Of a stretch of DNA of 64,000 bases, positions 18,516-27,540 are shown in pieces (the first letter of the stretch is position 1; each line of letters opens with the position of its first letter). The notes under the pieces were generated by a model that saw only the letters and a program-made list of their open reading frames with translations, made no database searches and was not told the origin of the DNA. Source of the stretch: Methyloceanibacter stevinii (GTDB taxonomy: Bacteria; Pseudomonadota; Alphaproteobacteria; Rhizobiales; Methyloligellaceae). Both the position numbers and the translations under genes were made by a program. The stretch spans positions 1 to 64,000 of the forward strand of contig NZ_LPWE01000011.1 of the NCBI RefSeq assembly GCF_001723355.1, given 5' to 3'.

Positions 18516-19076
18516 TCAACGCTCGTATCGAGCGATCGCGATCTCGGTGTCGCCGTAGCGGCGCCGGTCGATCTCCACCAGACCTTCCGGCCAGTTCGGC
18601 GGCTCTCCAGCCCGTTCTTCCAGCACGACCACGGCATTGGGCGCAAGCCAACCGCCGTCCAAGGCGCTCTGCAGTGAGGTTGCGCCCAATCCTTTGCCAT
18701 AGGGCGGGTCGCAGAACACCAAGTCAAACGGGCTCATCGTGCCCACGGGGCCGAGCCGGGTCGCATCGCGCCGCCAGATCTTGGTCACGCCGGTGAGCCC
18801 GAGCGCCTCCACATTGCGGCGGATCGTACCGCGCGCGCCGGCGTCTTCCTCGATGAACAGGCAGTACCGGGCCCCGCGCGAAACCGCCTCCAGACCCAAC
18901 GCGCCCGAGCCCGAGAATAGGTCGAGGACGCGCGTGCTCTCGAACGAGATCTCCGGCGCGCCATGGGTGAGGACGTTGAACAGCGCCTCGCGGACCCGGT
19001 CCGAGGTTGGGCGCGTGTTCAGGCCTTTGGGCGCATCGAGCGACTTGCCCTTGAAGCGTCCGGCGACGATGCGCAT
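18516..19076 (-). CDS. rsmD: 16S rRNA (guanine-966 N2) methyltransferase RsmD
   Basis: 186-residue SAM-dependent methyltransferase acting on the 30S subunit. The N-terminus MRIVAGRFKGKSLDAP is diagnostic, followed by the RPTSDRVREALFNVL helix, the SAM motif VLDLFSGSGALGLEAVSRGA and the catalytic FCDPPYGKGL (DPPY motif of N2-guanine methyltransferases). The start ATG overlaps the stop of the upstream pseudouridine synthase gene (shared TCA/CAT bases at 19074-19078), which indicates translational coupling of two rRNA modification enzymes. Confidence 0.95.
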   Translation of the reverse strand: MRIVAGRFKGKSLDAPKGLNTRPTSDRVREALFNVLTHGAPEISFESTRVLDLFSGSGALGLEAVSRGARYCLFIEEDAGARGTIRRNVEALGLTGVTKIWRRDATRLGPVGTMSPFDLVFCDPPYGKGLGATSLQSALDGGWLAPNAVVVLEERAGEPPNWPEGLVEIDRRRYGDTEIAIARYER

Positions 19077-19906
19077 CAGCTCTTCACACCGAGTTCTCGG
19101 GCGAGCGTGGGGCCGAGTTGGTCGGCGATCACCTTGCGTTTGACCTCGTCCACCGTCCCGCTCGGCAGATCGCCCAAGGAGAAGGGGCCGAAGGAGGTGC
19201 GGATCAGCCGGGTCACGGTGAGGCCCAGGTGAGCGGCGATGCGTTTGACTTCGCGGTTCTTGCCTTCGCGCAGCCCGATGAGCAGCCACACATTGCTGCC
19301 TTGGGTCCGTTCGATCTTGGCGTCGATGGGCCCGTAGCGGATGCCGTCGATGGTGACGCCGTCCTTCAAGGCGTCGAGCGCGCGCTGGCTGACTTGGCCG
19401 TGAGCACGCACGCGATAGCGCCGGACCCAGCCCGTGCTCGGAAGCTCCAGATGGCGCGCCAAATTCCCGTCGGTGGTCAGCAGGAGCAGGCCCTCGGTGT
19501 TGATGTCGAGGCGTCCGACCGACACCACGCGGGGCAGCGTGTCGGGCAGGTTGGCGAAAACGGTCGGCCGGCCTTCCGGATCCTTGTGGCTCGTGACGAG
19601 GCCCTTGGGCTTGTTGTACCGCCACAGGCGCGGCGCGTGCAGGGAGGGAAGGGGATCCCCGTCAACCAGGATTGTGTCTTCCCCGCTCACCACATGAGCG
19701 GGTGTCGTCAGGACCGTGCCGTTGACGCAGACCCGGCCGGCCTCGATCCACTTCTCCGCGTCGCGCCGGGAGCAAAGCCCGGCATGGGCAATCGCCTTGG
19801 CGATGCGCATCGGTTCCAGCTCGCGCTTGGGTGGGGCGGGGCGCGTGCGCGCCCGTTTTCGCGACGCTTGACCGCGGGTCGCCCGTTCGTTCACCTTGGT
19901 TTTCAT
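19076..19906 (-). CDS. rRNA large-subunit pseudouridine synthase, RluB/RsuA family
   Basis: 276 residues. A basic N-terminal tail (KRARTRPAPPKRELEP) precedes an S4 RNA-binding domain (IAKAIAHAGLCSRRDAEKW). The catalytic domain carries the aspartate in VGRLDINTEGLLLLTTDG and the conserved LREGKNREVKRI near the end. The family isomerises a uridine in 23S rRNA (RluB, position 2605 in E. coli) or 16S rRNA (RsuA); the exact site cannot be told. The start at 19904-19906 overlaps the start codon of the divergent tadA gene. A later ATG (MRIAKAIAHAG) would remove the basic tail. Confidence 0.9.
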   Translation of the reverse strand: MKTKVNERATRGQASRKRARTRPAPPKRELEPMRIAKAIAHAGLCSRRDAEKWIEAGRVCVNGTVLTTPAHVVSGEDTILVDGDPLPSLHAPRLWRYNKPKGLVTSHKDPEGRPTVFANLPDTLPRVVSVGRLDINTEGLLLLTTDGNLARHLELPSTGWVRRYRVRAHGQVSQRALDALKDGVTIDGIRYGPIDAKIERTQGSNVWLLIGLREGKNREVKRIAAHLGLTVTRLIRTSFGPFSLGDLPSGTVDEVKRKVIADQLGPTLARELGVKS

Positions 19907-20405
19907 GACGGCGAAGCTTGCAGAAGATGGCGCTTCCGGCAAGCGCTCCCAATCGGCCTCCAAATCGACCCCGATGGATTTGGCGCTGGACGAGGCCCGC
20001 GCCGCAGCCGATCGCGGCGAAGTGCCGGTCGGAGCGGTCGTTGCCGATGCGAACGGGTCGGTGCTGGCGCGGACGGGCAATCGCACGCTGGAGCTGCGCG
20101 ATCCCACGGCCCATGCGGAAATTCTCGCTCTCCGGGCCGCGGCCGCGGCGCTTGGCAGCGAGAGGCTGATCGACTGCGATCTCTACGTGACGCTCGAGCC
20201 CTGCGCCATGTGCGCGGGCGCGATCTCCTTCGCCCGCATCCGGCGTCTTTATTTCGGAGCCGGCGATCCCAAGGGCGGCGCCGTGGAGCACGGCCCGCGC
20301 TTCTTCAGCCAGCCCACTTGCCACCATGCTCCCGAAATCTACGGGGGCATTGGCGAGACGGCGTCGTCGTCGCTGCTGCGGGATTTCTTCGCCGCGCGCC
20401 GTTGA
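19905..20405 (+). CDS. tadA: tRNA-specific adenosine deaminase TadA
   Basis: Zinc deaminase that turns A34 of tRNA-Arg(ACG) into inosine. The zinc-site His and proton-shuttle Glu are in TAHAEILALR and the two cysteines in LEPCAMCAGAISF; the rest (ARIRRLYFGAGDPKGGAVEHG, FFSQPTCHHAPEIYGGI) is close to rhizobial TadA. From ATG 19905 the protein has 166 residues; the ATG at 19974 (MDLALDEARAAADRGEVPVG) gives 143 and fits the family start almost as well. If 19905 is used, the start codons of tadA and the divergent pseudouridine synthase gene overlap. Confidence 0.94.
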   Translation: MTAKLAEDGASGKRSQSASKSTPMDLALDEARAAADRGEVPVGAVVADANGSVLARTGNRTLELRDPTAHAEILALRAAAAALGSERLIDCDLYVTLEPCAMCAGAISFARIRRLYFGAGDPKGGAVEHGPRFFSQPTCHHAPEIYGGIGETASSSLLRDFFAARR

Positions 20406-20466
20406 GCGTTCCGGAAGAACGCGGGCGAAGCGATTGACGATGAGGGAGTGCGGCGAGCGCTAGCGG

Positions 20467-20829
20467 CTAGCGATAGGGGCGCGGGAGCGGGGCGTTCTGA
20501 TTGTGCGGCCAATAACGCATGGGATACTGGTTGCGCTGGATCGCCTCGTTCTCGACGTTGCCCCAGCTATAGGGCACGAAGCCGATATAGGACGACCAGC
20601 CCCTGCGGCCCGGACCCTTGGCCGAATACGGGTAAACGGGCGTGCGGTCGCGTTTGAAGATTCTCTTGACCTGATGGACGTTGACGCCGGGCGCTTCGGG
20701 GCCTGCGATCACGCCGCCCATCGCATTTGCGGGGGCGGACCAAGTCAGCAGCCACAGATAGAAAAGGATCGCAACGACGCCCACAACGCCGGACACGGTC
20801 TTCTTGGAAATGGGCGGGTCGAAAGTCAT
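20467..20829 (-). CDS. Small protein with one membrane segment, unknown function
   Basis: 120 residues from the ATG at 20827-20829; an in-frame ATG at 20886 would add 19. One strong hydrophobic segment (VVGVVAILFYLWLLTW) follows a short basic N-terminus and may be an anchor or uncleaved signal. The rest is rich in Pro, Tyr, Asn and Trp (RRGWSSYIGFVPYSWGNVE, QYPMRYWPHNQNAP), unusual for cytoplasmic proteins and suggesting a periplasmic or wall-facing part. I do not recognise the family. It lies between convergent tadA and the minus-strand purD. Confidence 0.6.
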   Translation of the reverse strand: MTFDPPISKKTVSGVVGVVAILFYLWLLTWSAPANAMGGVIAGPEAPGVNVHQVKRIFKRDRTPVYPYSAKGPGRRGWSSYIGFVPYSWGNVENEAIQRNQYPMRYWPHNQNAPLPRPYR

Positions 20830-20997
20830 CGTGCGAATCTCAGGTGCTGGCTGCGGCTTAGCTTGTCTTGGAGATAGTGACGCCATCGCGAAAACACAAC
20901 ATTTTCCGGTGACAAAAGATGGGCGAAACGGTGCCTGACGCCTTTCCTAGGCCGTTAGGGTGAATTTCTCCCTAATGCGCCGCCGACGGACGAAGCC

Positions 20998-22281
20998 TCA
21001 GACGCCGCGTTTCACCGCGCGCCAGCCGATATCGCTGCGGCAGAACCCGCCGGGCCAGTCGACCGCATCCACCGCTTCATAGGCGCGGGCTTGCGCCTGC
21101 GCGATATCGTCGCCCAGCGCCGTCACGCCGAGCACGCGGCCGCCGGTCGCGAGAAGCCGGTGTCCCGTCGCGCGCGGTGCCCGCATGAAAGATCGCGGTG
21201 CGCGGAGCGGTGCCGGCCCGCTCGAGGCCTTTGATCTCGGTGCCCTTGTCGTAGCGCCGGGATAGCCTTTCGCCGCCATCACCACGCAGAGCGCCGCGTC
21301 GCTCTCCCACTCCAGCGTCACACCTGCGAGCTGCCCTTGCGCGGTCGCCAGCAGTGCGGGCAGGAGATCCGACTTGAGCCGCATCATCAGCGGCTGTGCC
21401 TCCGGGTCCCCGAAGCGCACATTGTATTCGATGAGCTTGGGCGCGCCGTTCTCGATCATCAGCCCGGCATAGAGCACGCCCTTGAACGGCGTCCCGCGCG
21501 CCTTCATGGCCGCGACGGTCGGCAGAATGATTCTCTCCATGGTCCGGGCACACAGGGCCTCGGTCATGATGGGCGCCGGCGAATAGGCGCCCATGCCGCC
21601 CGTGTTCGGGCCCTGGTCGCCGTCATGGACGCGCTTGTGGTCCTGGGCGGTTGCGAGCGGCAGCGCAGTGTCGCCATCGACAAGGGCGAAGAAGCTCGCC
21701 TCTTCGCCGCTCAGAAACTCTTCGACGACCGCTTCCGCGCCAGCGTCGCCGAAAGCGCCCTCGAAGCAGGCGTCGATGGCGGCCTCGGCATCGTCCCGGC
21801 TCTCCGCTATGACGACGCCTTTGCCGGCAGCAAGACCATCCGCCTTGATCACGATCGGCAGCTTCTGCTCCGCGAGATAGGTTTTGGCGGAGGCGGCATC
21901 CGTGAAGCGCCCGTAGGCGGCGGTCGGGATGCCATATTCGGTGCACAAATCCTTGGTGAAGCCTTTCGAGCCCTCCAGCGCCGATGCCGCCTTGGACGGG
22001 CCGAATACAGGGATGCCTTGTGCTTCCAGATCGTCCCCAAGTCCGGCCACCAGCGGCGCCTCGGGGCCGATGACCACCAGCCCGATCTGCTTGTCCGCGC
22101 AAAAGGCCGCAACCGCAGCATGATCGCTCACGTCGAGATCCACGCACTCGGCGGTCTCTGCGATGCCCGCATTTCCGGGCGCGCAATAGAGCGAGTCGAG
22201 GAGAGGGCTCTGCGCCAGTTTCCAGGCCAGCGCATGCTCGCGCCCGCCGCCACCGATGAGAAGTACGCTTCGATTGTCCAA
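20998..22281 (-). CDS. purD: Phosphoribosylamine-glycine ligase PurD, one off-frame stretch
   Basis: ATP-grasp enzyme of purine synthesis joining phosphoribosylamine and glycine. The start gives [20 protein letters not shown]; the ATP-grasp core shows [36 protein letters not shown] and the metal-site [12 protein letters not shown]. Between about 21170 and 21250 the frame is off: the expected [15 protein letters not shown] is found in the next frame, and [19 protein letters not shown] resumes in the original frame. One missing and one extra base explain it, and the total length stays 428 codons. purD is essential for growth without purines, so sequence error is more likely than real damage. 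Confidence 0.92.
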   Translation of the reverse strand: MDNRSVLLIGGGGREHALAWKLAQSPLLDSLYCAPGNAGIAETAECVDLDVSDHAAVAAFCADKQIGLVVIGPEAPLVAGLGDDLEAQGIPVFGPSKAASALEGSKGFTKDLCTEYGIPTAAYGRFTDAASAKTYLAEQKLPIVIKADGLAAGKGVVIAESRDDAEAAIDACFEGAFGDAGAEAVVEEFLSGEEASFFALVDGDTALPLATAQDHKRVHDGDQGPNTGGMGAYSPAPIMTEALCARTMERIILPTVAAMKARGTPFKGVLYAGLMIENGAPKLIEYNVRFGDPEAQPLMMRLKSDLLPALLATAQGQLAGVTLEWESDAALCVVMAAKGYPGATTRAPRSKASSGPAPLRAPRSFMRAPRATGHRLLATGGRVLGVTALGDDIAQAQARAYEAVDAVDWPGGFCRSDIGWRAVKRGV

Positions 22282-22297
22282 GGTACTCAGTCCTTAA

Positions 22298-22588
22298 TCA
22301 GTTTGCCGATACGCATCGATAGCGAGCCGCGGGATACTTCTGAACCAAAGCTTCAATCACATCGACGCAACCCTCATAGTCGTCCGCATAGCCAAAAATC
22401 AGCGCCACCTTGTCCCAGGGACCAAACACACTCTTCTTCTCAAGCCATTGATCCTGAGACTTTCCAATTCGATTCCACTGAGTAGTTGTTTCTAACACCT
22501 TCCAGTCGGCGTCATCGCAGCCCGCCCCCGCCGCAGACAAACCAAGAATGAGAATGACCGCACCAACCCTTCTTAAGGTAGTCTCCAT
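22298..22588 (-). CDS. Small lipoprotein-like exported protein, base composition unlike neighbours
   Basis: 96 residues. A strong ribosome binding site (GGGAGGAG) precedes the ATG. The N-terminus VGAVILILGLSAAGAGC is a signal peptide with a poor lipobox (no Leu at -3). The mature part has five aromatic residues and two more cysteines (EGCVDVIEAL, ARYRCVSAN), enough for a disulfide. The coding DNA is clearly richer in A and T than the surrounding genes, which suggests later arrival by transfer. I do not recognise the family. It lies between purD and the divergent xseA. Confidence 0.65.
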   Translation of the reverse strand: METTLRRVGAVILILGLSAAGAGCDDADWKVLETTTQWNRIGKSQDQWLEKKSVFGPWDKVALIFGYADDYEGCVDVIEALVQKYPAARYRCVSAN

Positions 22589-22725
22589 GGTCTCCTCCCT
22601 TCGTCTGCCGCTCCTATTTCAGTCGCGGCCTTGCTTGTCCGATGCTTGTCGAGATTGTATGCCCTCATGAATTTTTCGGGCGCTCTTAGCACGAGAGCGC
22701 ACAATATGAAAAAGAGACGCCCCGA

Positions 22726-24183
22726 ATGGCACCCCGCAATCCACAGCCTGAGCCGACCAACGTCACCGAATACTCGGTGTCGGAGCTGGCTTTTGCGCTG
22801 AAGCGCACGGTCGAGGATGCCTACGGCCACGTGCGTCTGCGCGGCGAGGTCTCTGGCTATCGCGGGCCCCATGCCTCCGGCCATTGCTATTTCCGGCTCA
22901 AGGACGAGAACGCGGCCATCGAAGCGGTGGTCTGGCGCGGCGTGTTCTCGCGGCTGAAATTCAAACCCGAGGAAGGGCTGGAGATCGTCGCCAAGGGCAA
23001 GATCACGACCTATCCCGGCGGGTCGAAATATCAGATCGTGATCGAGGATCTCGACCGGCGGCGCGGGGGCGCTATGGCGCTGCTGGAGCAACGCAAGAAA
23101 CAGCTTGCCGCCGAAGGCCTGTTCGACGAGGCGCGCAAACAGGATCTGCCCTACCTGCCGGACGTCATCGGGGTGGTGACCTCGCCCACGGGCGCCGTCA
23201 TCCGCGACATTCTCCATCGTCTCGGCGACCGCTTTCCCTCGCATGTGATCGTGTGGCCCGTGCGGGTGCAAGGGGAGACCTGCGCGGCGGAAGTGGCCGC
23301 GGCCATCGCCGGCTTCAACGCCGGCGCCGCCACGGAAGGCATCATCCCGGACCTCATCATCGTGGCGCGGGGCGGCGGCAGCCTGGAAGATCTTTGGGGC
23401 TTCAACGAGGAGATCGTCGTGCGGGCCGCGGCCGCGAGCGCAATCCCGCTGATCTCGGCCGTAGGCACGGAGACGGACTGGACCTTGATCGACCTTGTGG
23501 CCGACTACCGGGCCCCGACCCCGACAGCGGCGGCCGAGCGCGCAGTGCCGGTTCGCTCTGAACTTCTGAACGCGGTGCAGACCTATGGCGTGCGCATGGC
23601 CGGCACGATGCGCCGGGCGCTGGAGCATTGGCGCAGTCGTGTCACCGCCTCAGCCCGAGGCCTGCCCCGCCGCGAAGCCATCCTTGGGCTGCCGCGCCAA
23701 CGGCTCGACACCGCGAGCGGCCGTCTCCTTCAGTCCTTGCGGGCGAACACCCAGAGCCACCGGGCTGTCCTCGCGCGCACGGCGGCCGCTTTGCGGCCGG
23801 GGCTTGTCGCCCGCCGTGCCGCCACGGCGCGCGACCTGCTGAAGCGCCTCGACCGGGACCGTACGCGGGCGATCCAAGCCCGCCTGGATCGCGCGCGCCA
23901 GCGGCTCGATGCGCAGGCGAAGCTCTTGGGGACGCTCGGCTATCACAACGTCCTCGCGCGCGGGTTTGCGCTTATCCGGGATGCGGAGGGCGCGATGGTG
24001 CGCAGTGCCGGGGCCGTACATGCAGGCGAAGCGCTCGACATTCAGTTCTCGGATGGCCATATCGGTGCCCAGGTGTTGGGCGACACCGCACGTGAGCCTG
24101 CCGCGGCGAAACCAAAACCGTCTGGCGAGGCCAAGAAAAAAGCCAAATCGAACCCTGACGGCTCTCAGGGGAGCCTGCTCTAG
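22726..24183 (+). CDS. xseA: Exodeoxyribonuclease VII large subunit
   Basis: 485 residues. An N-terminal OB-fold ([32 protein letters not shown]) is followed by the nuclease domain with [38 protein letters not shown] and [19 protein letters not shown], the XseA core motifs. The rest is a long alpha-helical arm and a short Lys-rich tail. With XseB it degrades single-stranded DNA from both ends and takes part in mismatch repair. XseB is not in this window, as is usual in Alphaproteobacteria where the two genes are unlinked. Confidence 0.96.
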   Translation: MAPRNPQPEPTNVTEYSVSELAFALKRTVEDAYGHVRLRGEVSGYRGPHASGHCYFRLKDENAAIEAVVWRGVFSRLKFKPEEGLEIVAKGKITTYPGGSKYQIVIEDLDRRRGGAMALLEQRKKQLAAEGLFDEARKQDLPYLPDVIGVVTSPTGAVIRDILHRLGDRFPSHVIVWPVRVQGETCAAEVAAAIAGFNAGAATEGIIPDLIIVARGGGSLEDLWGFNEEIVVRAAAASAIPLISAVGTETDWTLIDLVADYRAPTPTAAAERAVPVRSELLNAVQTYGVRMAGTMRRALEHWRSRVTASARGLPRREAILGLPRQRLDTASGRLLQSLRANTQSHRAVLARTAAALRPGLVARRAATARDLLKRLDRDRTRAIQARLDRARQRLDAQAKLLGTLGYHNVLARGFALIRDAEGAMVRSAGAVHAGEALDIQFSDGHIGAQVLGDTAREPAAAKPKPSGEAKKKAKSNPDGSQGSLL

Positions 24184-24243
24184 CGCTGGCAAGTCCTACG
24201 GCCTGACGCTAAGGTTCACGGAACGAGGAAGACAACGACTGTG

Positions 24244-24468
24244 ATGAATCGCCTAGAACGCAATTTCGGCTTCAAGGGTGAGGCCAAGCTCCGCTATCTG
24301 GATGGAGAGGTGCAGGTGGTCACGCCCGGCGAATTCGTCCGCTGTGCGGTGACCGGCACGACCATTCCGCTCGACGAGTTGCGTTATTGGAGCGTCGCGC
24401 TGCAGGAGCCGTATGTGGATGCCGCTGCCTCACTCAAGCGGGTCCGCGAGACGTCTGAAAAAGCCTAG
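24244..24468 (+). CDS. DUF2093 family protein
   Basis: 74 residues, soluble, with the family core GEAKLRYLDGEVQVVTPGEFVRCAVTGTTIPLDELRYWS recognisable in pieces. DUF2093 is a short alphaproteobacterial family of unknown function, regularly found between xseA and lpxK as here. ATG 24244 is used; a GTG at 24241 would add one residue and sits better relative to the AGGAAG site. The stop overlaps that of the convergent lpxK through a shared CTAG. Confidence 0.88.
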   Translation: MNRLERNFGFKGEAKLRYLDGEVQVVTPGEFVRCAVTGTTIPLDELRYWSVALQEPYVDAAASLKRVRETSEKA

Positions 24469-25529
24469 CCGATACTTTTTGCAGACGCCTTTTCGAGCGT
24501 CCCTTCGAGCAATGTCTTCACGGCATCCTGGTCGTCGAACGTGACGACGATCGGGAACGGCCGCGATCGTTTCTTCAGCTCGGCGACCGCGCTGTCTTCT
24601 TCATCGTCGTCATCCTCGGTCAGGCGCGCCCAGTCCTTCTCGGTCGTCACCAGCATCGCCTTCTTGGACTCCGCCTCGTCCAGCAGGCGCCGGGCTTCTT
24701 TCTCCGTGAAGCGGTGATGATCGCCAAAGCCGTGACTGGAAACGAGGCGGGCCCCGTTCGACTTCAGCGTCGAGAAGAACTTCGACGGCCGCGCGATGCC
24801 GGCAAAGCCGATTGTCGGCAACACCGTGAGCCAGCGTGGGTCGCAATTGGGTTTGATCTTCGCCCGCAAGGCGGGCTTGCCCGCCGCTTCGAACCGCTTG
24901 ATGAGCGCATCGCCTTTCTTGCCCTCGCCAATGACAAGCAGCGCATCGGCATGGGGCATCTGGGCGGCCAACGGCGCGCGCAACGGTCCGGACGGAATGA
25001 CCTTGCCGTTGCCGAGCCCCGATGCCGCATCCGCGACGATCAGCGACAGATCCTTCGCGAGCCCTGGATTCTGAAACCCGTCATCCATGACGATGACGTC
25101 GGCGCCCATTTGCTCGATGGCCTTCGCGCCCGCCACTCTGTCCGCGGATACGAACGTGGGCGCGATCTCCGCCAGCAACAGGGCCTCGTCACCGACCTCG
25201 CTCGCATCATGTCCGGCGACCTGGACCACATCCTTTGCGCTGCCGCCATAGCCGCGCGTGAGGAAGGCGGGGGTCTTGCCTATGGCCTTGAGCAGCCCGG
25301 CAAGAGCAATGGCCGTCGGGGTCTTGCCGCCGCCGCCGGAGGTGAAGTTCCCGATGCAGATCACGGGTAGTCCCGACCGGTATTCCGGGTCCTGCGCCAG
25401 GCGCGAGGCGGCGCTGCGGCCGTAGAGTGAGGCGACCGGCGAGAGCAGGGCAGGCATGACTTTGGCGAGCGCGACTTTCGCGAAGCTTCCGCGCTTGCCA
25501 TACCACCAGGACGGCGTCTCAAGAGGCAT
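24465..25529 (-). CDS. lpxK: Tetraacyldisaccharide 4'-kinase LpxK
   Basis: 354-residue membrane-associated kinase that phosphorylates the 4' position of the lipid A disaccharide. The N-terminus PSWWYGKRG is typical, the P-loop is ICIGNFTSGGGGKTPTAI, and the catalytic/DxD-like region is VIVMDDGFQNPGLAKDLSL. Later FAGIARPSKFFSTL and LVTTEKDWARL are conserved in LpxK. An acidic DDDDEEDS stretch sits near the C-terminus. Its start overlaps the end of the KdtA gene by 11 bp, so it is translated with the LPS core enzymes. Confidence 0.95.
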   Translation of the reverse strand: MPLETPSWWYGKRGSFAKVALAKVMPALLSPVASLYGRSAASRLAQDPEYRSGLPVICIGNFTSGGGGKTPTAIALAGLLKAIGKTPAFLTRGYGGSAKDVVQVAGHDASEVGDEALLLAEIAPTFVSADRVAGAKAIEQMGADVIVMDDGFQNPGLAKDLSLIVADAASGLGNGKVIPSGPLRAPLAAQMPHADALLVIGEGKKGDALIKRFEAAGKPALRAKIKPNCDPRWLTVLPTIGFAGIARPSKFFSTLKSNGARLVSSHGFGDHHRFTEKEARRLLDEAESKKAMLVTTEKDWARLTEDDDDEEDSAVAELKKRSRPFPIVVTFDDQDAVKTLLEGTLEKASAKSIG

Positions 25530-27528
25530 GTTGCAGCGGCACCTTCTCAGGGAAGTAGGCCTCGATCGCTTCCAGCGTCTTCGGCATAGCGCCCGTCATC
25601 GCGGCGACGCAGGCCTCGGCCTTGGCGTGGACTTCCTTGCGGGCCACTTCGTTCTGAAGCAGGTCGAGTACAGCATCGGCAAGACTGCCGGCATCCTCGA
25701 CCTCCCGGGCGCCGCCCGCCTTCAGGAGATCGCCGTACATCTCGCGGAAATTATGCACGTGTGGGCCGGCCAGGACGGCGGCGCCGAGCTTGATCGCCTC
25801 CACCGGGTTCTGTCCCCCATGCTTGACCAGGGAACCGCCGATAAAGGCGACCGGCGTGAGCGCGTAGAACAGGCCGAGCTCGCCGATCGTGTCCGCCACA
25901 TAGACGTCCGTACTGGCGTCGATGCCGCCGCCTTGGGATCGCATCGAGACCTTCAGTCCGCGGGAACGCAGCATCTCGGCGATGGCCGTCCCGCGTTCGG
26001 GATGACGCGGCACGATGATGGTGGCGATATCCGGCAAGACCTCTTTGATCTTGGCGTGGGCTGCCCCGATGATCTCGTCCTCTCCGGGATGGGTGCTGGC
26101 CGCGAGCCAGATCGGCCGTCCCCAGAATGCGGCCGACAGGTCCGCCTTCGCGGCAGGGTCAACGGGCGGCGGGGGCGCATCGGCCTTCAGATTGCCGGCG
26201 GCATAGGATTTGGGCGCGCCGAGCTGCGCGATCTGTTCGGCAAGCCGATCATTCTGAGCCAGGACGAGGTCGAAGGCCGAGAAGATGGGCCGGCTCATGC
26301 CTGGGCGCCGCCGCCATCTCTTGTAGGACGGCCCCGACATCCGGGCGTTGATCAGAAGGAGCGGGACGCCCGCCGCCTTCGTCTCCAATACGAGATTCGG
26401 CCAGACCTCCGATTCCACCAGAACGGCGAGATCGGGACGCCAGTGGTCCAGAAAGCGCTTGAGGTAGGTGGTTCGGTCCAGCGGGACATATTGATGGATC
26501 GCGCCTTCGGGCAGCCGCGCGCGCGCGTGACGCGCCGACGTCACCGTGGCTGTGGTCAGCAAGATGCGAAGGTCCGGCCGTGCCTGCGCGATGTGCTCGA
26601 TAAGTGGAAGCGCGGCGTTGGTTTCGCCCACCGACGCGGCATGAAACCAAACGAGGAAGCCCGAGGGCCGGGGGAGGGTCGCGATCCCGTAGCGTTCGGG
26701 ACGCCGGTCGCGCTCCTCCTTGCCCTTGCGCGTCCGCCACGCCAACAGCAACGGGGCGACAGGCGCCGCAAGCTGTGTCGCAAGCCGGTAGGCCTTGAGC
26801 GCGGCGCCGGGTTTCAGGGCTTCTTCCTTGCTCAGCGGGTCGGTTGCACCCACCAAGTCATAGGCGCGCGCCATCGTTTCGGCGAGAGCGCTCTCGATAG
26901 CTTTCCGTCCTGCCTCGATCACCTCCGGATCTTCGGTGTCAGGGATAAGAACGGGCTCGCCGACCACGTAAGCCATCTTGGAAAAAGGCAGGTTGATCGT
27001 GAAGGCGCTCCAAGTGGAGAGCTTTATGGAGCGGCTTGTGGCGATGGCATGCGGCACCACGGGGCGGCCTGACTTCGCGGCGATCGTGGCGATGCCAACC
27101 CCTGCGCGGCGCGCGGGACCCGGCGGTACGTCCGCCGTCATGCAGACGGTTGCGCCCGATTCCAGCGACCTCAGAGTCTCCCGCATGGCCGAGGCACCGC
27201 CGCGATTGCGCTTTCGTTTTCCGGCGCCGGCGCCGCGGATCAGCTCCATGCCGAAGCGGCGCAGCACATCGCCGATCAGTTCGGCGTCGCCATGACGCGA
27301 CACCATGGCCTTCACCTCCGCCTCGCGCTTCGGCTTCATGATCGGCAGCATCATGAACTGGCCATGCCAGATCGAGAGGATTTGCGGGTGCTGGGCAAAC
27401 AGCTTGGCGTCGGTGTCTTCCGGCTCGCGCACCAAGGTGCTGGTGGCATAGACGAGCCGGATATAGCTGGAGGCGAGCTTGCTTAGGAAGGCCGTGCCTT
27501 GCTCGGATGCGAGAAAACGCTTCACCAT
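25519..27528 (-). CDS. waaA: Fused DUF374 acyltransferase-like domain and Kdo transferase KdtA/WaaA
   Basis: 669 residues in one open frame. Residues about 1-225 form a DUF374 lysophospholipid-acyltransferase-like domain (ILSIWHGQFMMLPIMKP, VSRHGDAELIGDVLRRFG, MTADVPPGPARRAGVGI). Residues about 245-660 are a full Kdo transferase: FHAASVGETNAALPLI, VLVESEVWPNLVLE, LLLINARMSGPSYKRW, WLAASTHPGEDEII and IGGSLVKHGGQNPVEAI. In most Rhizobiales these are two adjacent genes in the same operon. The short linker keeps ATDPLSKEEALKP in frame with no obvious slip. The fusion may be real or made by a lost stop codon. KdtA adds Kdo to lipid A precursor at the inner membrane. Confidence 0.88.
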   Translation of the reverse strand: MVKRFLASEQGTAFLSKLASSYIRLVYATSTLVREPEDTDAKLFAQHPQILSIWHGQFMMLPIMKPKREAEVKAMVSRHGDAELIGDVLRRFGMELIRGAGAGKRKRNRGGASAMRETLRSLESGATVCMTADVPPGPARRAGVGIATIAAKSGRPVVPHAIATSRSIKLSTWSAFTINLPFSKMAYVVGEPVLIPDTEDPEVIEAGRKAIESALAETMARAYDLVGATDPLSKEEALKPGAALKAYRLATQLAAPVAPLLLAWRTRKGKEERDRRPERYGIATLPRPSGFLVWFHAASVGETNAALPLIEHIAQARPDLRILLTTATVTSARHARARLPEGAIHQYVPLDRTTYLKRFLDHWRPDLAVLVESEVWPNLVLETKAAGVPLLLINARMSGPSYKRWRRRPGMSRPIFSAFDLVLAQNDRLAEQIAQLGAPKSYAAGNLKADAPPPPVDPAAKADLSAAFWGRPIWLAASTHPGEDEIIGAAHAKIKEVLPDIATIIVPRHPERGTAIAEMLRSRGLKVSMRSQGGGIDASTDVYVADTIGELGLFYALTPVAFIGGSLVKHGGQNPVEAIKLGAAVLAGPHVHNFREMYGDLLKAGGAREVEDAGSLADAVLDLLQNEVARKEVHAKAEACVAAMTGAMPKTLEAIEAYFPEKVPLQHAS

Positions 27529-27540
27529 CCCGAAGCGCCG

